This document shows positions 1 to 11,787 of a DNA stretch of 64,000 nt, piece by piece (within the stretch, counting starts at the first letter, position 1; each line of letters opens with the position of its first letter). The stretch comes from Phlegmacium glaucopus (taxonomy: Eukaryota; Basidiomycota; Agaricomycetes; Agaricales; Cortinariaceae): positions 387,269 to 451,268 of the forward strand of contig MU130358.1 of assembly GCA_015039465.1 (NCBI GenBank), given 5' to 3'. Under the pieces are notes generated by a model, which searched no databases, was not told the DNA's origin, and saw only the letters and a list, made by a program, of their open reading frames with translations. The position numbers and the translations under genes were made by a program.

Positions 1-1870
1 ACTTCCCCATTCAGAAGGTCAAGTCCGTAGCGCAAGAGAACCTTTTTAGGATCTCCAATAGGTGCATTTTGGGCCGCGTGATGATAGGAGCGTAATTTGG
101 CAACTAGTTCCGTTGAATCCTTGGCAGCGTTGACAGCAAGCGTTTTCGGGATGGAAAGCAAGGCACTTGCAAATTCGGCAACGGCCAACTGTTCCCTTGA
201 TCCCTGTATGGAAGTGATAATCAGCGCAGAAAAGAGGACAAGAAACCCATTCATACCAGAGTCGTAGCAAAGTTCTCTAAATAGATGCTCAGAGCAGATT
301 CCACGGCACCGCCACCTGGTACAACAGCACCACTCTCCAGAGTCCGCTTGATGATAGACAAAGTGTCATGCAATGCTCTCTCCATCTCATCCAACATGTA
401 GTCATTGGCTCCACGAAGAACGATAGACGCCGAGTTTACAACTTTGGTGCCTTTGATCAAAATTAGCTCGTCATCGGAAATGCGCTCCTGGACGACTTCC
501 TCTGCAGTCCCTAGATAACTTGCTTCGAATGTCTCCTCTCCTTCGAGGTTAGCAAGACTCGAGATCAATTGTCCTCCGGTCGCCTTTGCTATGCGACGAA
601 GGTCCTCCTTCCTACACCTTCGTACAGCCATAGCACCAGCTTCGACAAACTCCTTCAAGCATAGGTCATCGATACCCTTCGTGGTAAGCACAACATTTGC
701 ACCCGCTGCCAGAATTTTACGGATCCGCTCCAGCGTTATCTCAGATTCCCTTCAAAAGAACGAATAAGAAGCAGATCTGTATGATGAGGCCGTCCAAACA
801 TACCTCTTGCGAATTTCTTCCAACTGATTAGGATCATCTACCAAAATCTGCACTCCCAATTGCATCCGTGCCTTTTGTAGATTGATGTCCAAGCAAGCTA
901 TTTTAGCATTTGTGATTCGCTTCTTCATCGCTAGACAAAGGCGTAGAATGTATAAAAGATGCAAAGGTTCACTAAAGTGGTTGCATACCTTGACTCGCAA
1001 CAGTGCAATTCAATGCATATCCTTTTACAAATAGAGATTCCCGAGCACTACGTCCATGGGCTTTCAAGACGTTGACGGCCTTCACAGGGTACTTGATGTC
1101 TCCCCTCAAGTTGACGGATTTCACAGCATGCATCGCATCCACAGCCATAGGCGCAAAAAGGTCATCATCGCTGATGAAATAGATTAGCATGGATGAAGAA
1201 AAAAAAAAAGTGCCGTTCACTGATGTTAGCACTCACCTTCCGATAATTTTACTTGACATTGTCGTTTTCGCCACATTGATCAAAGCATCCCGTCCAAGCG
1301 AGTCGACCTTTATACTCAACTGGTCTTGCATGAATTTCACAGCTTCTCTGCATGCCAGACGATATCCGGTGATGATCGTCGTTGGATGAACTTTAGCTTT
1401 GACAAGTTCATTGGCTCTACGCAAGAGTTCCGCCGCGATAATCACAACTGACGTCGTTCCATCTCCAACTTCCTTGTCCTGCTTTTGTGCAAGATCAACA
1501 AATATTTTTCCGGCGGGGTGTTCCACGGCTAGAAGAGCAAGAATGGTTGCACCGTCATTTGAGATCGTAACTTCCTAGAAGAAACGATCCCGAAGAAATC
1601 AGCATTGGTGGACGAGTTAATCAGAGTGAAAAATGAAGGGGACAGACTCCAATATTATCCACTAGCATTTTATCCAATCCTAAGGGGCCTAACGAACTTT
1701 TTATGATGTTCGCAATCGACTGTGCAGCCATGACTAGAATTTACCAAAGGTTAGAAAGCCTTATTTGAAGTCCAGTTCGTCAGAAACGTACCGTTTTGAT
1801 CACGAATGTCCTGACCGGACACTCGATCGCCTCCCAAGAAGGCACCAGCACGAGCATCGCGTTGATACAT
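1..1870 (-). CDS. CCT1: T-complex protein 1 subunit alpha (CCT1), 3' end outside window
   Basis: Subunit alpha of the cytosolic chaperonin CCT/TRiC, which folds actin, tubulin and WD40 proteins in an ATP-driven ring. The first exon reads [20 protein letters not shown] from the ATG at 1870-1868, then splices (donor at 1791-1790) to [20 protein letters not shown]. Later exons carry the group II chaperonin ATP site [15 protein letters not shown] (about 1480-1430), the segment [15 protein letters not shown] (about 1100-1050) and [20 protein letters not shown] (about 680-620). The readable C-terminal part ends in [20 protein letters not shown] and continues as [22 protein letters not shown] toward base 1, so the last part of the apical/equatorial region lies off the left edge. 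At least five short introns are visible. The sequence resembles yeast Tcp1 along its whole readable length. The upstream neighbour is GSY, in the same direction, with 174 bases between. Confidence 0.95.
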
Positions 1871-2044
1871 TGTTGTGTAAGGGAGAAAAAGTTGGAATAC
1901 TTATGTCGTACGAAGGTAAGGACGCGTCTGAATTAGATGTGACACTGTTGTGACAATCCATAGATGGAGAAAATGCAAATAAGATTAGAGAAAGGCCATA
2001 AGGCACCCAGTGGGTATAAGAAGCAATTTCTAGACATATATGTA

Positions 2045-4676
2045 CTACTTGTACCCGTTAGAATTCCCATTCACATTGGTGGCATTGACCTGACTCAAAG
2101 CAGCATCCGCCCTTTTCAGGTCACCCTCACTGAGACTTTTGAATGCACCACCTCCTGGCGTGCTCGCTCCACTGATCACCGAGCCAGAGCGGGATCGTAC
2201 CTTCATCACCAAGGGGCTATAGAAAATGGAGTCAGAAACTCTAGTGCAGACATGAAAGGACGACATACAATGGGTATGAATCATCCTCATCAATGCCATG
2301 GTAGCTCTGACCGCGATAGTCGCTTGTGGTCAAGGCCTGCATCTAAAAAATCACCGTCAACAAATTAGTACGTTGCCACATGCGGACGCTAATAAAACAA
2401 CGTACATCTTCCGTCAAGGTACCGATATCACCGGGTGTAGCCATTCCCCTCAAACGTGGGCTCGCCAGCGCGCTTCCGGGCTTCATTCTCTCTACTCCGC
2501 CAAAGTAATCAACCTCACCAAATCCTTCCCCGTAGATCTCTTCGCCATCGTTACCATAGAAAGTATCAGGGTACGCACGCCGAAGAGCCAGTTGTCTGGC
2601 TTTGCTGTATTCGATCCCGAGATTCTTCCAATCTAAAAGAGGACTTAGCCGTTCAACACGGTTACGTTGATTTATACGCTGTCGACGAGTCTTGTTTGTA
2701 AATGTGAACATTTGTTCGGTCAGTTGATTAACGGAGTCTTCAACGGATCGCAAGCGACGATCAATGATGTAACATCCTTCATCTTCGGGTCGTTCAATGA
2801 GGTCTTGCATGAAGCATCCAAATCCAGAAAGGTTGGTGGTTATAGAAGGAATTCCCATCTGAAATAAAATGTGTATAGTTGAAGTGTTCACGGAAAATAA
2901 ACTCAAAAGTAACATACCACAGTACACTCGGCTGGAGTATATCCCCATGGTTCGTAATAACTTGGGAAAACCCCAAGATGGCATCCACGAACAAACTCCT
3001 CGTAATCAAGGCCCAAAATAGGGTTGCTACTGTTCAAAAAGTCCGGATGGAAAATGATTTTCACGCGATCGCTGCTATTGTTGAACAATTTGACACGGCG
3101 AATCTGGCTGAGGACTGGATCGTTGGCGTCGTCGGCCATGTTATGAGTGACAATTGGGGGAAGAGAATTTCGCTTCAGTGCAAAGATACGACGCTTTAGC
3201 AGTACCTGGTCTTCTTCAGAGAGGAGTTCGTCAGGCGTTGGAATAGTTTTTGACTCCCTATTTGACGATGAAAGAAACTCAGGTTGTGAAAGTGTTGAAG
3301 AAAAAATGGGACGTACCCATGGAACCGAGCGGCATGATCAAAAAGTCGGGCGCCAATACGGTTCTGAATTTCCGTGACGGTATCGCGGAGCTGTTTGGTG
3401 ACGGCTTGGCCTTTAAGAGCCTCGATGGTGTATGAATGAGTTGCAGCAGGCATGATGATAAAGGCAACGACAGTAACGGTAGATCCTGCTTTCTGTAACC
3501 GGTAGTTTAAGCCTAGAGACAGAAATGAGGTTCGCCGTATTGATGAGGCGAAGATACTTACGCGCAAGAGATTCAATGAACATATCTACTCCTTTGTTCC
3601 TATATTCATATCGTCCAGCCGTAAACATCTAAAACGAAACGGCATGAGTACAAATACTAAGGCAGGCTAAAAATAACATCAACCCACATAGAGTGTGTTG
3701 TCAAGATCAAAGTCGTAATGACCGTAGAAGTGGCCCCTGATAAATTCGTTGATTTTGGCTTTGCTTGTAGCATGCATGTTCTGAAATTCGTGTATCGCCT
3801 GGAATTTGACGACATTCAAGCCGTTGGGAAGTACACCGTCCGGTTTCCGTTTGAGCAAGTGTTCACTTTCATAGGCTGTAATGTGGGAAACCGTTGTGAA
3901 CACATCAGCGCAATGTGTTGCTGAGCGTTCTATGCAGTATCGATGATAGATGCCTCGCTTTCCAGCTTCATGATCGACGTCGAAATATTGCAAATTATTA
4001 TAGAAATCAACGGAGCCGGCGCAGAGATATCGGCCGAGAAGTGTTGCATGTGTCGTGAATACGGTAGTGACGTCGATATGTCTCTTACGACATAGGGGGA
4101 TGGCGATACCCGCCTGCCATTCATGGAAGTGGGCAACGACAGCCGTTGTTAGTTGACGGGAGACGTACTAGGTAATAATATAACAAGTAAGTGGTGTGTG
4201 ATAAGAATCAAGGGATAAGGGTAGAAACGGACATCACCGAGAAACCAAGCTACGAGATAGCCAAAGACGATGGTCTCGTTCGTTTCGTGGTCGTTTGGAG
4301 GGCTTGGAATTCCCGCCAAATTCCATAAGTCACCTTTCCATTCATCCAAGCGCGAATACATGCTTCCCGTGTCAAAGAGCAAAACATGTGGGTTGCCTTC
4401 AATCAACCAGCGACCGTAGAGGGCCTTGACGCCTTGGCCACGCATTAGCTGTAACGTAGCAGCCAAATGTTCATCTGTAGGTTCTTCTGACTCGACCTCC
4501 ATAGGAGCCGTTTTGTAGGAAAGGGGGCCTATGAGGCAATATCTATCGCCATACTCGGAAACGGTAACTGGGACTTTTGTTTTTATGACGGTGTATATGC
4601 CGCCAACCTTGTTAGCGACCTCCCATGCACATTCAAAAAGCAGAGGATTATGAACATCGCGCTTTTCTTCAGTCAT
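2045..4676 (-). CDS. GSY1: Glycogen synthase (GT3 family)
   Basis: Transfers glucose from UDP-glucose to the growing alpha-1,4-glucan in the cytosol. The ATG at 4676-4674 opens [20 protein letters not shown] followed by the GT3 signature [14 protein letters not shown]. Next come [20 protein letters not shown] (about 4140-4085), the [14 protein letters not shown] segment, and [21 protein letters not shown] (about 3870-3810). The catalytic C-terminal half has [20 protein letters not shown] (about 2975-2915), then the conserved [16 protein letters not shown] (about 2855-2805). The extreme C-terminus (about 2210-2050) is Ser/Thr rich ([15 protein letters not shown]), where fungal and animal glycogen synthases are phosphorylated and inhibited; that regulation is inferred. 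Stop TAG at 2047-2045. About 700 residues after removal of several 50-60-base introns, matching yeast Gsy1/2. The YEPWG catalytic loop is intact, so the gene looks functional. Confidence 0.95.
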
Positions 4677-5993
4677 ATTGATGGAGAGTGAACAAAGTGT
4701 TTATTTACATCAAAATCTTTACAAAATAAAATAAACAATAATGACGTCATCTCTTTCCTTGGAGCATTCTCTGGTCATAAGGCGACCCGGCGAAGCCACG
4801 GTGGTGCTTCTTTGATAACAAGCATGCGGTATACAATTCTATAGCACAGAACGCTCAAAAACAGGTAGGGTATCCACAAAGGTGACGAGATGTTTTCAAG
4901 ATAAGGTGTCAAAAAAGAACATTTCTATCTATCTAATATCAACAGAACAGTGACCCACTTCCCAAGCCAAGGGTTCTAAACATTCGAAGAACGAAATCTT
5001 CATCCAATGATGATATTCATAAATAGGCAAAGAACATGGCCATGGCGTAAACCGATGCCATGGAGTAGCTTGTATAAAAAAACAGTCAAAGAGTGCAACT
5101 CAATAAATATCAAATATGAAATTCAGGGTTTGTGCAATTGAAAAGGGAAAAAAGGAACAACTGTAAGGATAAACCGCCGGTTATGCATAAGAAGCCGGCA
5201 AAAGGACAAGGTTTGGAGGATAAGCGGGAATCGAGGACCTAAACCGGAGGAACCATGGTGGGAATTTGAAATAAGATAAGATATGAGAATGCTGAGCACA
5301 ACAAATAATTCATCACTGTGTTTTCTTTGAGTGAGAATGAAAGAAACAAAAAAAAATGATATGGGATATGGGGAGATAAAAATTGAAGTATGAATGAAAA
5401 AAGAGTTCAGAAAAGATGAGAAATAAATGATTTGATGTTGAGATGGAAAGATGCTATGAGATGAAAAAAAATTGGACGAGTCCGTATGGCAGATGTAACA
5501 ACCGAAGGCCAGATGAGACATCCACGGCACAATGTGTATGAGTGTATGAATGATGGTGGCGGACGGTTGTTGAGGGTAAAAAAAGAGTAGAGAGTCAAGA
5601 GCTTTATATGAACGCTAACATAAGGTGGATAACACCTAACAAGGCAGTTTGCGTGCTCTGATAGCGATTCATCAAAACAAGTGATCAAGAACGACAAAGC
5701 AGAGGAGGGGGGGGCGAGCTCCAAGAAGAGGATAAAGTGTAGAGAACGTGTAAAAGAGCGGCACGTCAACCTGATGTAAGGTGACAGAGTGGTCGACAAA
5801 GTCGCGGACGTGGAGGCAAAGAAGCTCATGAAGGCGTCGAATGTTTTTTTTTTGGTTTCATGGTGAGGGGCGTAATCAAAGCGTAGCGTCCTTCATCCCA
5901 GAAATTGAGATACAGCCCTAAGTTCTTGAATATTAGACATAAAAAGGCATCGAAAGGGACATGTAATCAAAGTCGTCAAGAAAGGGCTTCTCG
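4677..5993. other. Intergenic: GSY promoter and CDC25 3' flank
   Basis: About 1.3 kb with no gene that I can support. The plus strand is purine rich (many GAAA/GGAA runs), so the minus strand, which is the transcribed strand for both neighbours, is pyrimidine rich. This is usual for long fungal 5' leaders and promoters. Open frames here are Ser/Phe/Leu-rich low-complexity translations of those pyrimidine tracts, without conserved motifs. Confidence 0.6.
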
Positions 5994-8461
5994 TCAATAA
6001 GGCATACGAGTAGGCCCATAAGTCTCGGAGCGGACCATTGACCGTCCAATCTTCTTCCCCTTGAAATTGGTGATCTTCGTAGGAGGCGGACAAGGACTGT
6101 CGCCAATATCAGTATCAGTGTCGTCAGCGTCAGCAGTGGTATTGCCATCTTCATCAAGGGTCATCAAGCCTCCACCGCCACCACGACGAGAGCGTGCTGC
6201 AGTTGCGGCTGCGAACAAAGATTGAGGTGGGTTCGGTACAGTGTTGCGCTTCGGTTGCTGTTGCTGGGCAAGCGACTTGCTTAGTCCGTCACCGTAAGCA
6301 TACGACTTGTGGCGTCCAAACCTCGCCTTGCGGAACTGGTCGAGGTCTTCGCGACGGGAAGATGCATGGTTCGGATCGTCCATGGTAACGTATGCTGGAG
6401 GTTCGCAACGGTGGGCTGAAACCTTGAAGTACTGACAGTAGCCACCCTCGAGGATGTAAACTTCAGGATAATGTATTTTGGGATAAATATGGTTATTCAT
6501 CGCACGATCTTTTGCACGCAAGTGCTTAGCACTAGAATTGTTCGTTAATACAATTTATGGGAACAGAGCTCGATATTAGCTCACAAAGTGGGGGCTCGCT
6601 TAACGCTGAACTCGCAGTGGAAGACGAGGATCGTCTTCCTGGCCTGATCCCCGCTTACACAAGGTCTAGGCTTGGTCAAGCTGGGCCCTAGGAGCAATTC
6701 TTCTATCGCAGTCGTGGTGTTGATGTTGACGGCACCAGGAATGTGTCCACCGTTATATTCATAGTCGAACCGGCAGTCTATCACATGGAAGTCAGTGATG
6801 AAGTCACTATACTTGCCAGCCATGAGGGCATCCAACTACAACAAAAAGCAACAGACATCAGTCAACTATCAAGAAAGCGAGAAAAGAACAAACCGTTTGA
6901 GCATTAATCCTCATAAGTCCATCTTCCGTGACTCGGTGGCAAGGAAGAATTTTGCCGTGCGCTTCGTTATCTCCAAAACCAGGCAATCCAGCGGCCATGT
7001 ATTTGGATGAAGGGCTCTCCTTCTCCACCATTGCAGTGACCCCGGTAAGAGGCCTGAAGTCCTCAGTTCCATCACATCTCCTGATGGTTTTCACCTGTTG
7101 ACGCTTGGAATAGGCCTGAGCAGGAGAAGACATGTCCTGGCTATCGAACGAACATTCATCTTCCTCCTGCTCCGCGTAGATAGAAGGAGGAAGGAAAGCC
7201 GAGAAGGCACGACGAACAGGAGCCGAACCTCTAGGACTTGAATCATCAAAGGCCGAGTCCTGGGGTGACAAAACTGGATATGCGGATTGAACCTGATGGC
7301 CGGAAGGTTGTACCACCGCCGAAAGCACGGGCCGACGTGGACGCTTGAGAAAACTGGCTGAAGGAGCACCCAGACCTTGAAGGGTAGGTTTACTCAGACG
7401 GGAGGCGAGGGTGGTGGTGTTCATCCGTTCGAGTTTGGCCACAGAAGGTGATGAGGGCGCCATGGGTGATGAGGAGCCATCCTGTGTGGATATGCGAGGG
7501 GACTCGGGCGACAATGAACGGCGCTTCTTGATCAAGGGCTTCGTCGGAGACTCAAATGATCGTCGGGGAGACATAGTGTCATAGAAAAGCTGGTTGAATT
7601 GGGTGACTGTTGGGGCGGCGGAATGGGGTATCGGCGGGAATGAAATTGGTGGACGAACCGGATCGACCATGTAGGACGTGTCGACATCCATGGGGTCATC
7701 CAAAGACGACGAATATTCCTGAGAGGCGGACACAAACAACAAATCAAAATTAAGTCAGCATACATGTCATGACAGGCTGGGGTAGCACATACCTCATTAG
7801 CTGAGGGCTCTGGGGCGCAAACAGGAGCAAGCCACTCAGTCGGCAGAGCAGCTCGTTGGATTCTTTTAGCGCTTGTAGAACCTGTAGCCTTGTGTGTCGG
7901 TGCAGCAACTATCTGAGGACTAGGGAAGAGCATGTTGCTATTATTACTGATATCATTTCCGAATAGTCGAGCACCACTCGTAAACGCGCGAGGCCTTTTG
8001 CTCTGAGGTTTTGAAGCCATGGGCAACCTAGTAGGTGGCTTGACAGGGGGTGCAGGAGAGATATCCATAGGTTCATAGTCAGGAGGTAAAGAAAGTTGTT
8101 CTCGGGGAGGAGAATTCAAGGAGACATTGGAGGCAAAAGAAATTTCTAGATCGGAGGATAGGAAGTCGTCAACATTATCACTGGTCCGAACAAATCGTTG
8201 GCTAATCTTGCCCAACGGGGCCGCAGGCGGGTTGAGAAACTGAGACGAAGATCGTGCAAAGAAAGACATGTCGTTTGAGGTTTTAGGTGGGTGGTGCCGC
8301 TTTTGCCTCTTGAATGTGGTGTTGGTTGTTGATTCTAAAATAAGCCGATCGAGAAAGGGCATAGAGGGGATTTTGTTGTTGTTAGATGATGAGAGGTAGA
8401 TGTTAAAAGGTTGGGTTTGCAAAGTTGTTGAGTATGCATCGTTGATATAGGTACGCATCAT
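5994..8461 (-). CDS. CDC25: M-phase inducer phosphatase (Cdc25)
   Basis: Dual-specificity phosphatase that activates Cdk1 by removing inhibitory phosphates at mitotic entry. The C-terminal third is a Cdc25-type rhodanese domain: DFHVIDCRFDYEYNGGHIPG (about 6800-6740), then the catalytic loop HCEFSVKR (C-X5-R, about 6615-6590), then after an intron the remainder AKHLRAKDRAMNNHIYPKIH and ILEGGYCQYF. The N-terminal two thirds are disordered, Ser/Pro rich and full of SP/TP sites, as expected for cell-cycle-kinase control. The intron at about 7795-7723 joins ..LAPVCAPEPSANE to EYSSSLDDPMDVD. The start is uncertain: the longest frame starts with MMRTYIND at 8461, but an internal ATG at 8269 (MSFFARSSSQF) is equally plausible and looks more like other basidiomycete Cdc25 starts. 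Stop TGA at 5996-5994. The stop falls shortly after the domain, as in fungal homologues with short tails. Confidence 0.9.
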
Positions 8462-9403
8462 GAAAAGGGGAGAGGAGCGTTACAGTTAGAATACCAGTCC
8501 GAATGATGTACACGGAAGTTACAGACCAGTGTTTATAGTGCCGTGGCTAGGTGAGGTTGAGTTTTAAACAACTACCTTTGAACAATGGGTCAGTGATATT
8601 TGCACAAAACGTATATGGGAAATGGTTGAAAGTGGCCTAATTCTATTGTGTGCCAAGTTTGGAATGGAAGACACATGGCTGAAGCAGATTTGCAGCCTCG
8701 CCCCTTGCATAGAAATAGAACAAACCTTTGAATGGTAACGAGCGTATTGTCGGAGGAGGCCGCGCCTACAAAAATAAAGAATAGACCGTTTAGCTCGACG
8801 ATGGTCAAGGTGCAAAGGCAGGCTTCTCACGGGAAAAAAAAAGGATGTTCAGCGTATGGATTCGGGTGGTTCTTCCGCGGCTTAAATTGGTTCGAATATG
8901 TGAGAAGGGGAAAAAGGGTATCTTCTGGTCGAGGGCGAGAAGAAGAAAGAGGTCTCGCAGAGAAATACGAGGCTCGACCTGAGAGGTGAACAGGAAACTG
9001 TCGCACAAGACGCGTTCCTTGACCAGAATTGCCCGCCTTGTCCTTTCCTTTTATTTGTGCACGTTATCCAATGTTCAACTTGCACGTGATCGCGTAACAG
9101 GAACCTCCTTGATCGTTTTGTTTCTGCTTTGTCTACTTTTGGAAGTCGGGCGCCTCGTGTTTCTGTATATCTATTTTAGTACTAATGCCAAGAAACTGCC
9201 TACTGCCAATGGCCAAGTGTCTACCCACTTGATATACGAACACTTCTGCTTTCGCAGTCTACAAACAAACAAATTTTCGCGTGGTTTTAGCAACAGACTG
9301 ACATCAGCGCCCAATTTCGTTGGAGTTCGGCGTATTGCGAATACTAACTCCACCAACTGCTCAGGGATAAGTTAAAACAAGAAGTTCAAAGGGCTTGCAT
9401 GCT
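8462..9403. other. Intergenic: CDC25 upstream region and IAH1 3' flank
   Basis: About 940 bases between two minus-strand genes. I see no convincing coding exon. A 129-codon plus-strand frame (8986-9375) has no recognisable motif and is read against the direction of both neighbours. Two alternating pyrimidine/purine tracts lie near 8810-8960. Probably CDC25 promoter and 5' leader. Confidence 0.5.
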
Positions 9404-10417
9404 TCAACTTGTCGACTTGTAAGCCGGATTATTGATAATGTCACGCCAACTGAGCGCCCGCCTTTTTTTAGAATAAAATTTTTCCAAACAGCTGGAATGA
9501 TCACGTACACTGGGAACACATATTCGAGGTTATCATAATGCACCTCCGGGTATACTTCTCTAATCGTGGTGATAAGCTCCTCATACATTATCTACGCAAA
9601 AATATTAGAAATTCGCCATCAACACATGTTTTAATTATCATACTACTCACTCTATATCCCTCTGCATTTAAGTGCAACCCATCTCTAAGGAAAAATTTCA
9701 GCGACTTCTCATCTTCGCCTGCTGCTTCCCACAACGCGGACCACACATCGACTAAAGCAACATTCTCAGACTGAGCAACCTGTCGAACACCTTCCGCATA
9801 CGCCCTCGTTACCTCAAAATCGCGATCTAGGGCCTGTGGCGGTTGCCGTGATTCCAGGTCCGCTCGTCTTTGAAAGGTATTGACAGGGGGTGGTGTAATA
9901 AGAATGATGCGTGTCGTTGGGGAGTAATATGAAGATGTCAGTGACTTAATCATGTTCACCATATATGTGATATTAGATATGAATTTGAGAAGGGGAACGT
10001 GTTGTGGAGATGGCTGGATACATGCATCGTTTGCGCCAAACCAAATGGTAAGGACGCGCACTTCGGGTACATTCGCTTGAATGCTCTTTGCGATACACTA
10101 TTGGAGAAAAATCGGTGCCTGGATTCAATTAAGTACTGGATTCGGATTATGCAGTAAGTACCTGTTCAAACACCGGGATACTCCATTCAGTATTGTAGCC
10201 CGATAATCCACGATTCAAGACGTCCAATTTTCTAGCATAAACATCTGTTTCATGTTTTATCGCCCAGATCGGATTCATATACGTTTTAATATCACCAGTG
10301 CGACAGTGAAAACATACATGAAAGACGCTGTCCAAATCCGTTTATTTCAGGCTCCCATGCTCCTTGTGTGAGCGAATCTCCAAAAAGCATGAATACATCT
10401 TGAACAGTTTCTGCCAT
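9404..10417 (-). CDS. IAH1: GDSL/SGNH esterase, isoamyl acetate-hydrolysing type
   Basis: Small SGNH hydrolase that cleaves acetate esters such as isoamyl acetate. The ATG at 10417 starts MAETVQDVFMLFGDSLTQGA. The nucleophile Ser sits in the FGDSLTQ block I. After an intron comes KLDVLNRGLSGYNTEWSIPV (block II, Gly), then VLTIWFGANDACIQ (block III, Asn) and the C-terminal FFLRDGLHLNAEGYR, with the Asp-x-x-His pair of the triad. The final intron (GTACGT..TCAG) joins YVFPV to WRDIINNPAYKSTS and a TGA at 9406-9404; without it the frame runs into an unrelated tail. About 255 residues, close to yeast Iah1 (238). All catalytic blocks are present. Upstream is SEN34, read divergently from a 100-base spacer. 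Confidence 0.9.
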
Positions 10418-10517
10418 TTCTTGGATCGCTAGCAAGACACTTATCAGTGAACAAGAATTGATCGGAGTTTGATTACCGGTAAGTTAATGTTAGATTGCAC
10501 TACTACACATCTTACTC
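10418..10517. promoter_or_regulatory. Shared divergent promoter IAH1/SEN34
   Basis: Only 100 bases separate the two ATGs (IAH1 leftwards, SEN34 rightwards), so both start signals must lie here or inside the first exons. No clear TATA or known factor site is visible. Confidence 0.5.
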
Positions 10518-11695
10518 ATGAACACAGACACGCGACCTGTACCTCTACGGATATCCAACAAAAGAGCCTATGTCTGGGACGTAGATGGTCAGTAATATAT
10601 AAACCCAAGCTGCATCAAAACATTCTCACTAAAATTAAATTTTAAAAAAACAAGATATCGCCATAATTCGCTCGCAACACCGTATTTGTGGGGTTTTAAC
10701 AGGAACATTACCTCATCTCTCCCAACAAAATGTGTTTCTCGGCATACCGTTGGTACTAACGCCGGAAGAAACTGTTCTCCTAATTGATATTGGTGCGTGA
10801 ACTCCTTCCAAATATCTTTGGCTGATTCAAGGTATCTGATATATCATTCAGGTGCTGCTGTCCTAGTTGATGATCCAAAAGCACATCTCCAACCCACAAT
10901 ACCTCAACTAGAACGATGGTCGAAAGAACAAAAAGAGTCAATGCAGACTCAAATAGTTTACACAGAAACGAAAACGGCCAAAGAAAGCGCTAACCCTGGC
11001 CGAGCCATGTCTGAAGAGGCTCAGCAGAAGAGAAAAGAAAGAGAATTACGGAAACAAGCTGAAGCTGCTCGTAGAGCTGCAGCTGGCGAAAATCCTGAAA
11101 ATCCTGCTGCACTTCTGGCTTCGACATCCACAGAACCACAAAAAGACTCATCGAGTCGAACGCCAGACTCTAGGGTGGGTACACCGCTACCAGAAGGGTC
11201 TAACTCTTCTTCGATACCTTACACCATCGTCATACCAGCTTCTTCATCATCCCTGGAGTGGTACGACTCTTCTGCGTGCTCGTATTCTACTATAAAAGCA
11301 GCACGAGAAGCCGGGATATGGGATTACCCTTCCGATCTCACAGAACGTGCCAGATGTGGTGTTTTCAAAGATCTCTGGAAGCAGGGATACTTCATGGGAG
11401 GGGGTATCAAGTTTGGAGGAGAATATCTCGTGTATCCAGGTATATATCTTGTTTTATTACCTCGTACTCCATTGTTACACGGATCTCTTTTTTTTTTATA
11501 GGTGATCCCCTACGATATCACTCACATTTCACAGCTACTGTTATCGAATCTCCGATAGCTTCCCTTCGACCGATGGAAATTGTAGCTCATGGGCGATTGG
11601 GCACGGCCACCAAAAAAGCACATCTTCTGTGCGGATGGGACGACGAGAAAAAGAAAGTATCATACCTCTCCATCGAATGGGCTGGCTTCGGCTAA
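10518..11695 (+). CDS. SEN34: tRNA-splicing endonuclease subunit Sen34
   Basis: Catalytic subunit of the tRNA-intron endonuclease that cuts the 3' splice site of pre-tRNA. Exon 1 (ATG 10518) reads MNTDTRPVPLRISNKRAYVW then DVD; an intron of about 60 bases joins it to DIAIIRSQHRICGVLTGTLP. Then comes the conserved N-terminal block GIPLVLTPEETVLLIDIG|AAVLVDDP, a charged linker (about 10940-11230) rich in KRKERELRKQ, and the endonuclease fold. Its C-terminal motif GGGIKFGGEYLVYPGDPLRY followed by HSHF contains the catalytic Tyr and His (Y..8..H spacing as in human TSEN34), and GRLGTATKKAHLL supplies the catalytic Lys. It ends SIEWAGFG, TAA at 11693-11695. About 330 residues. The last intron (about 11441-11501) splits the catalytic motif just after YLVYPG. 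Confidence 0.93.
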
Positions 11696-11787
11696 GCAGA
11701 GAACGGACGTAAAAATAGGTTGCGGCATGTATTATCCACCGTAAGTATATATTTATCCAATGGCAGACACTTGTTAGGCAAAAGCAC

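Noticed and set aside
5123..5829. Long Ser/Phe/Leu-rich minus-strand frames
   Set aside because: They are translations of pyrimidine-rich DNA in two overlapping frames; no conserved block.
8986..9375. 129-codon plus-strand open frame upstream of CDC25
   Set aside because: No motif, hydrophobic/basic mix typical of chance frames, no splice partners, and it lies in the likely CDC25 promoter.
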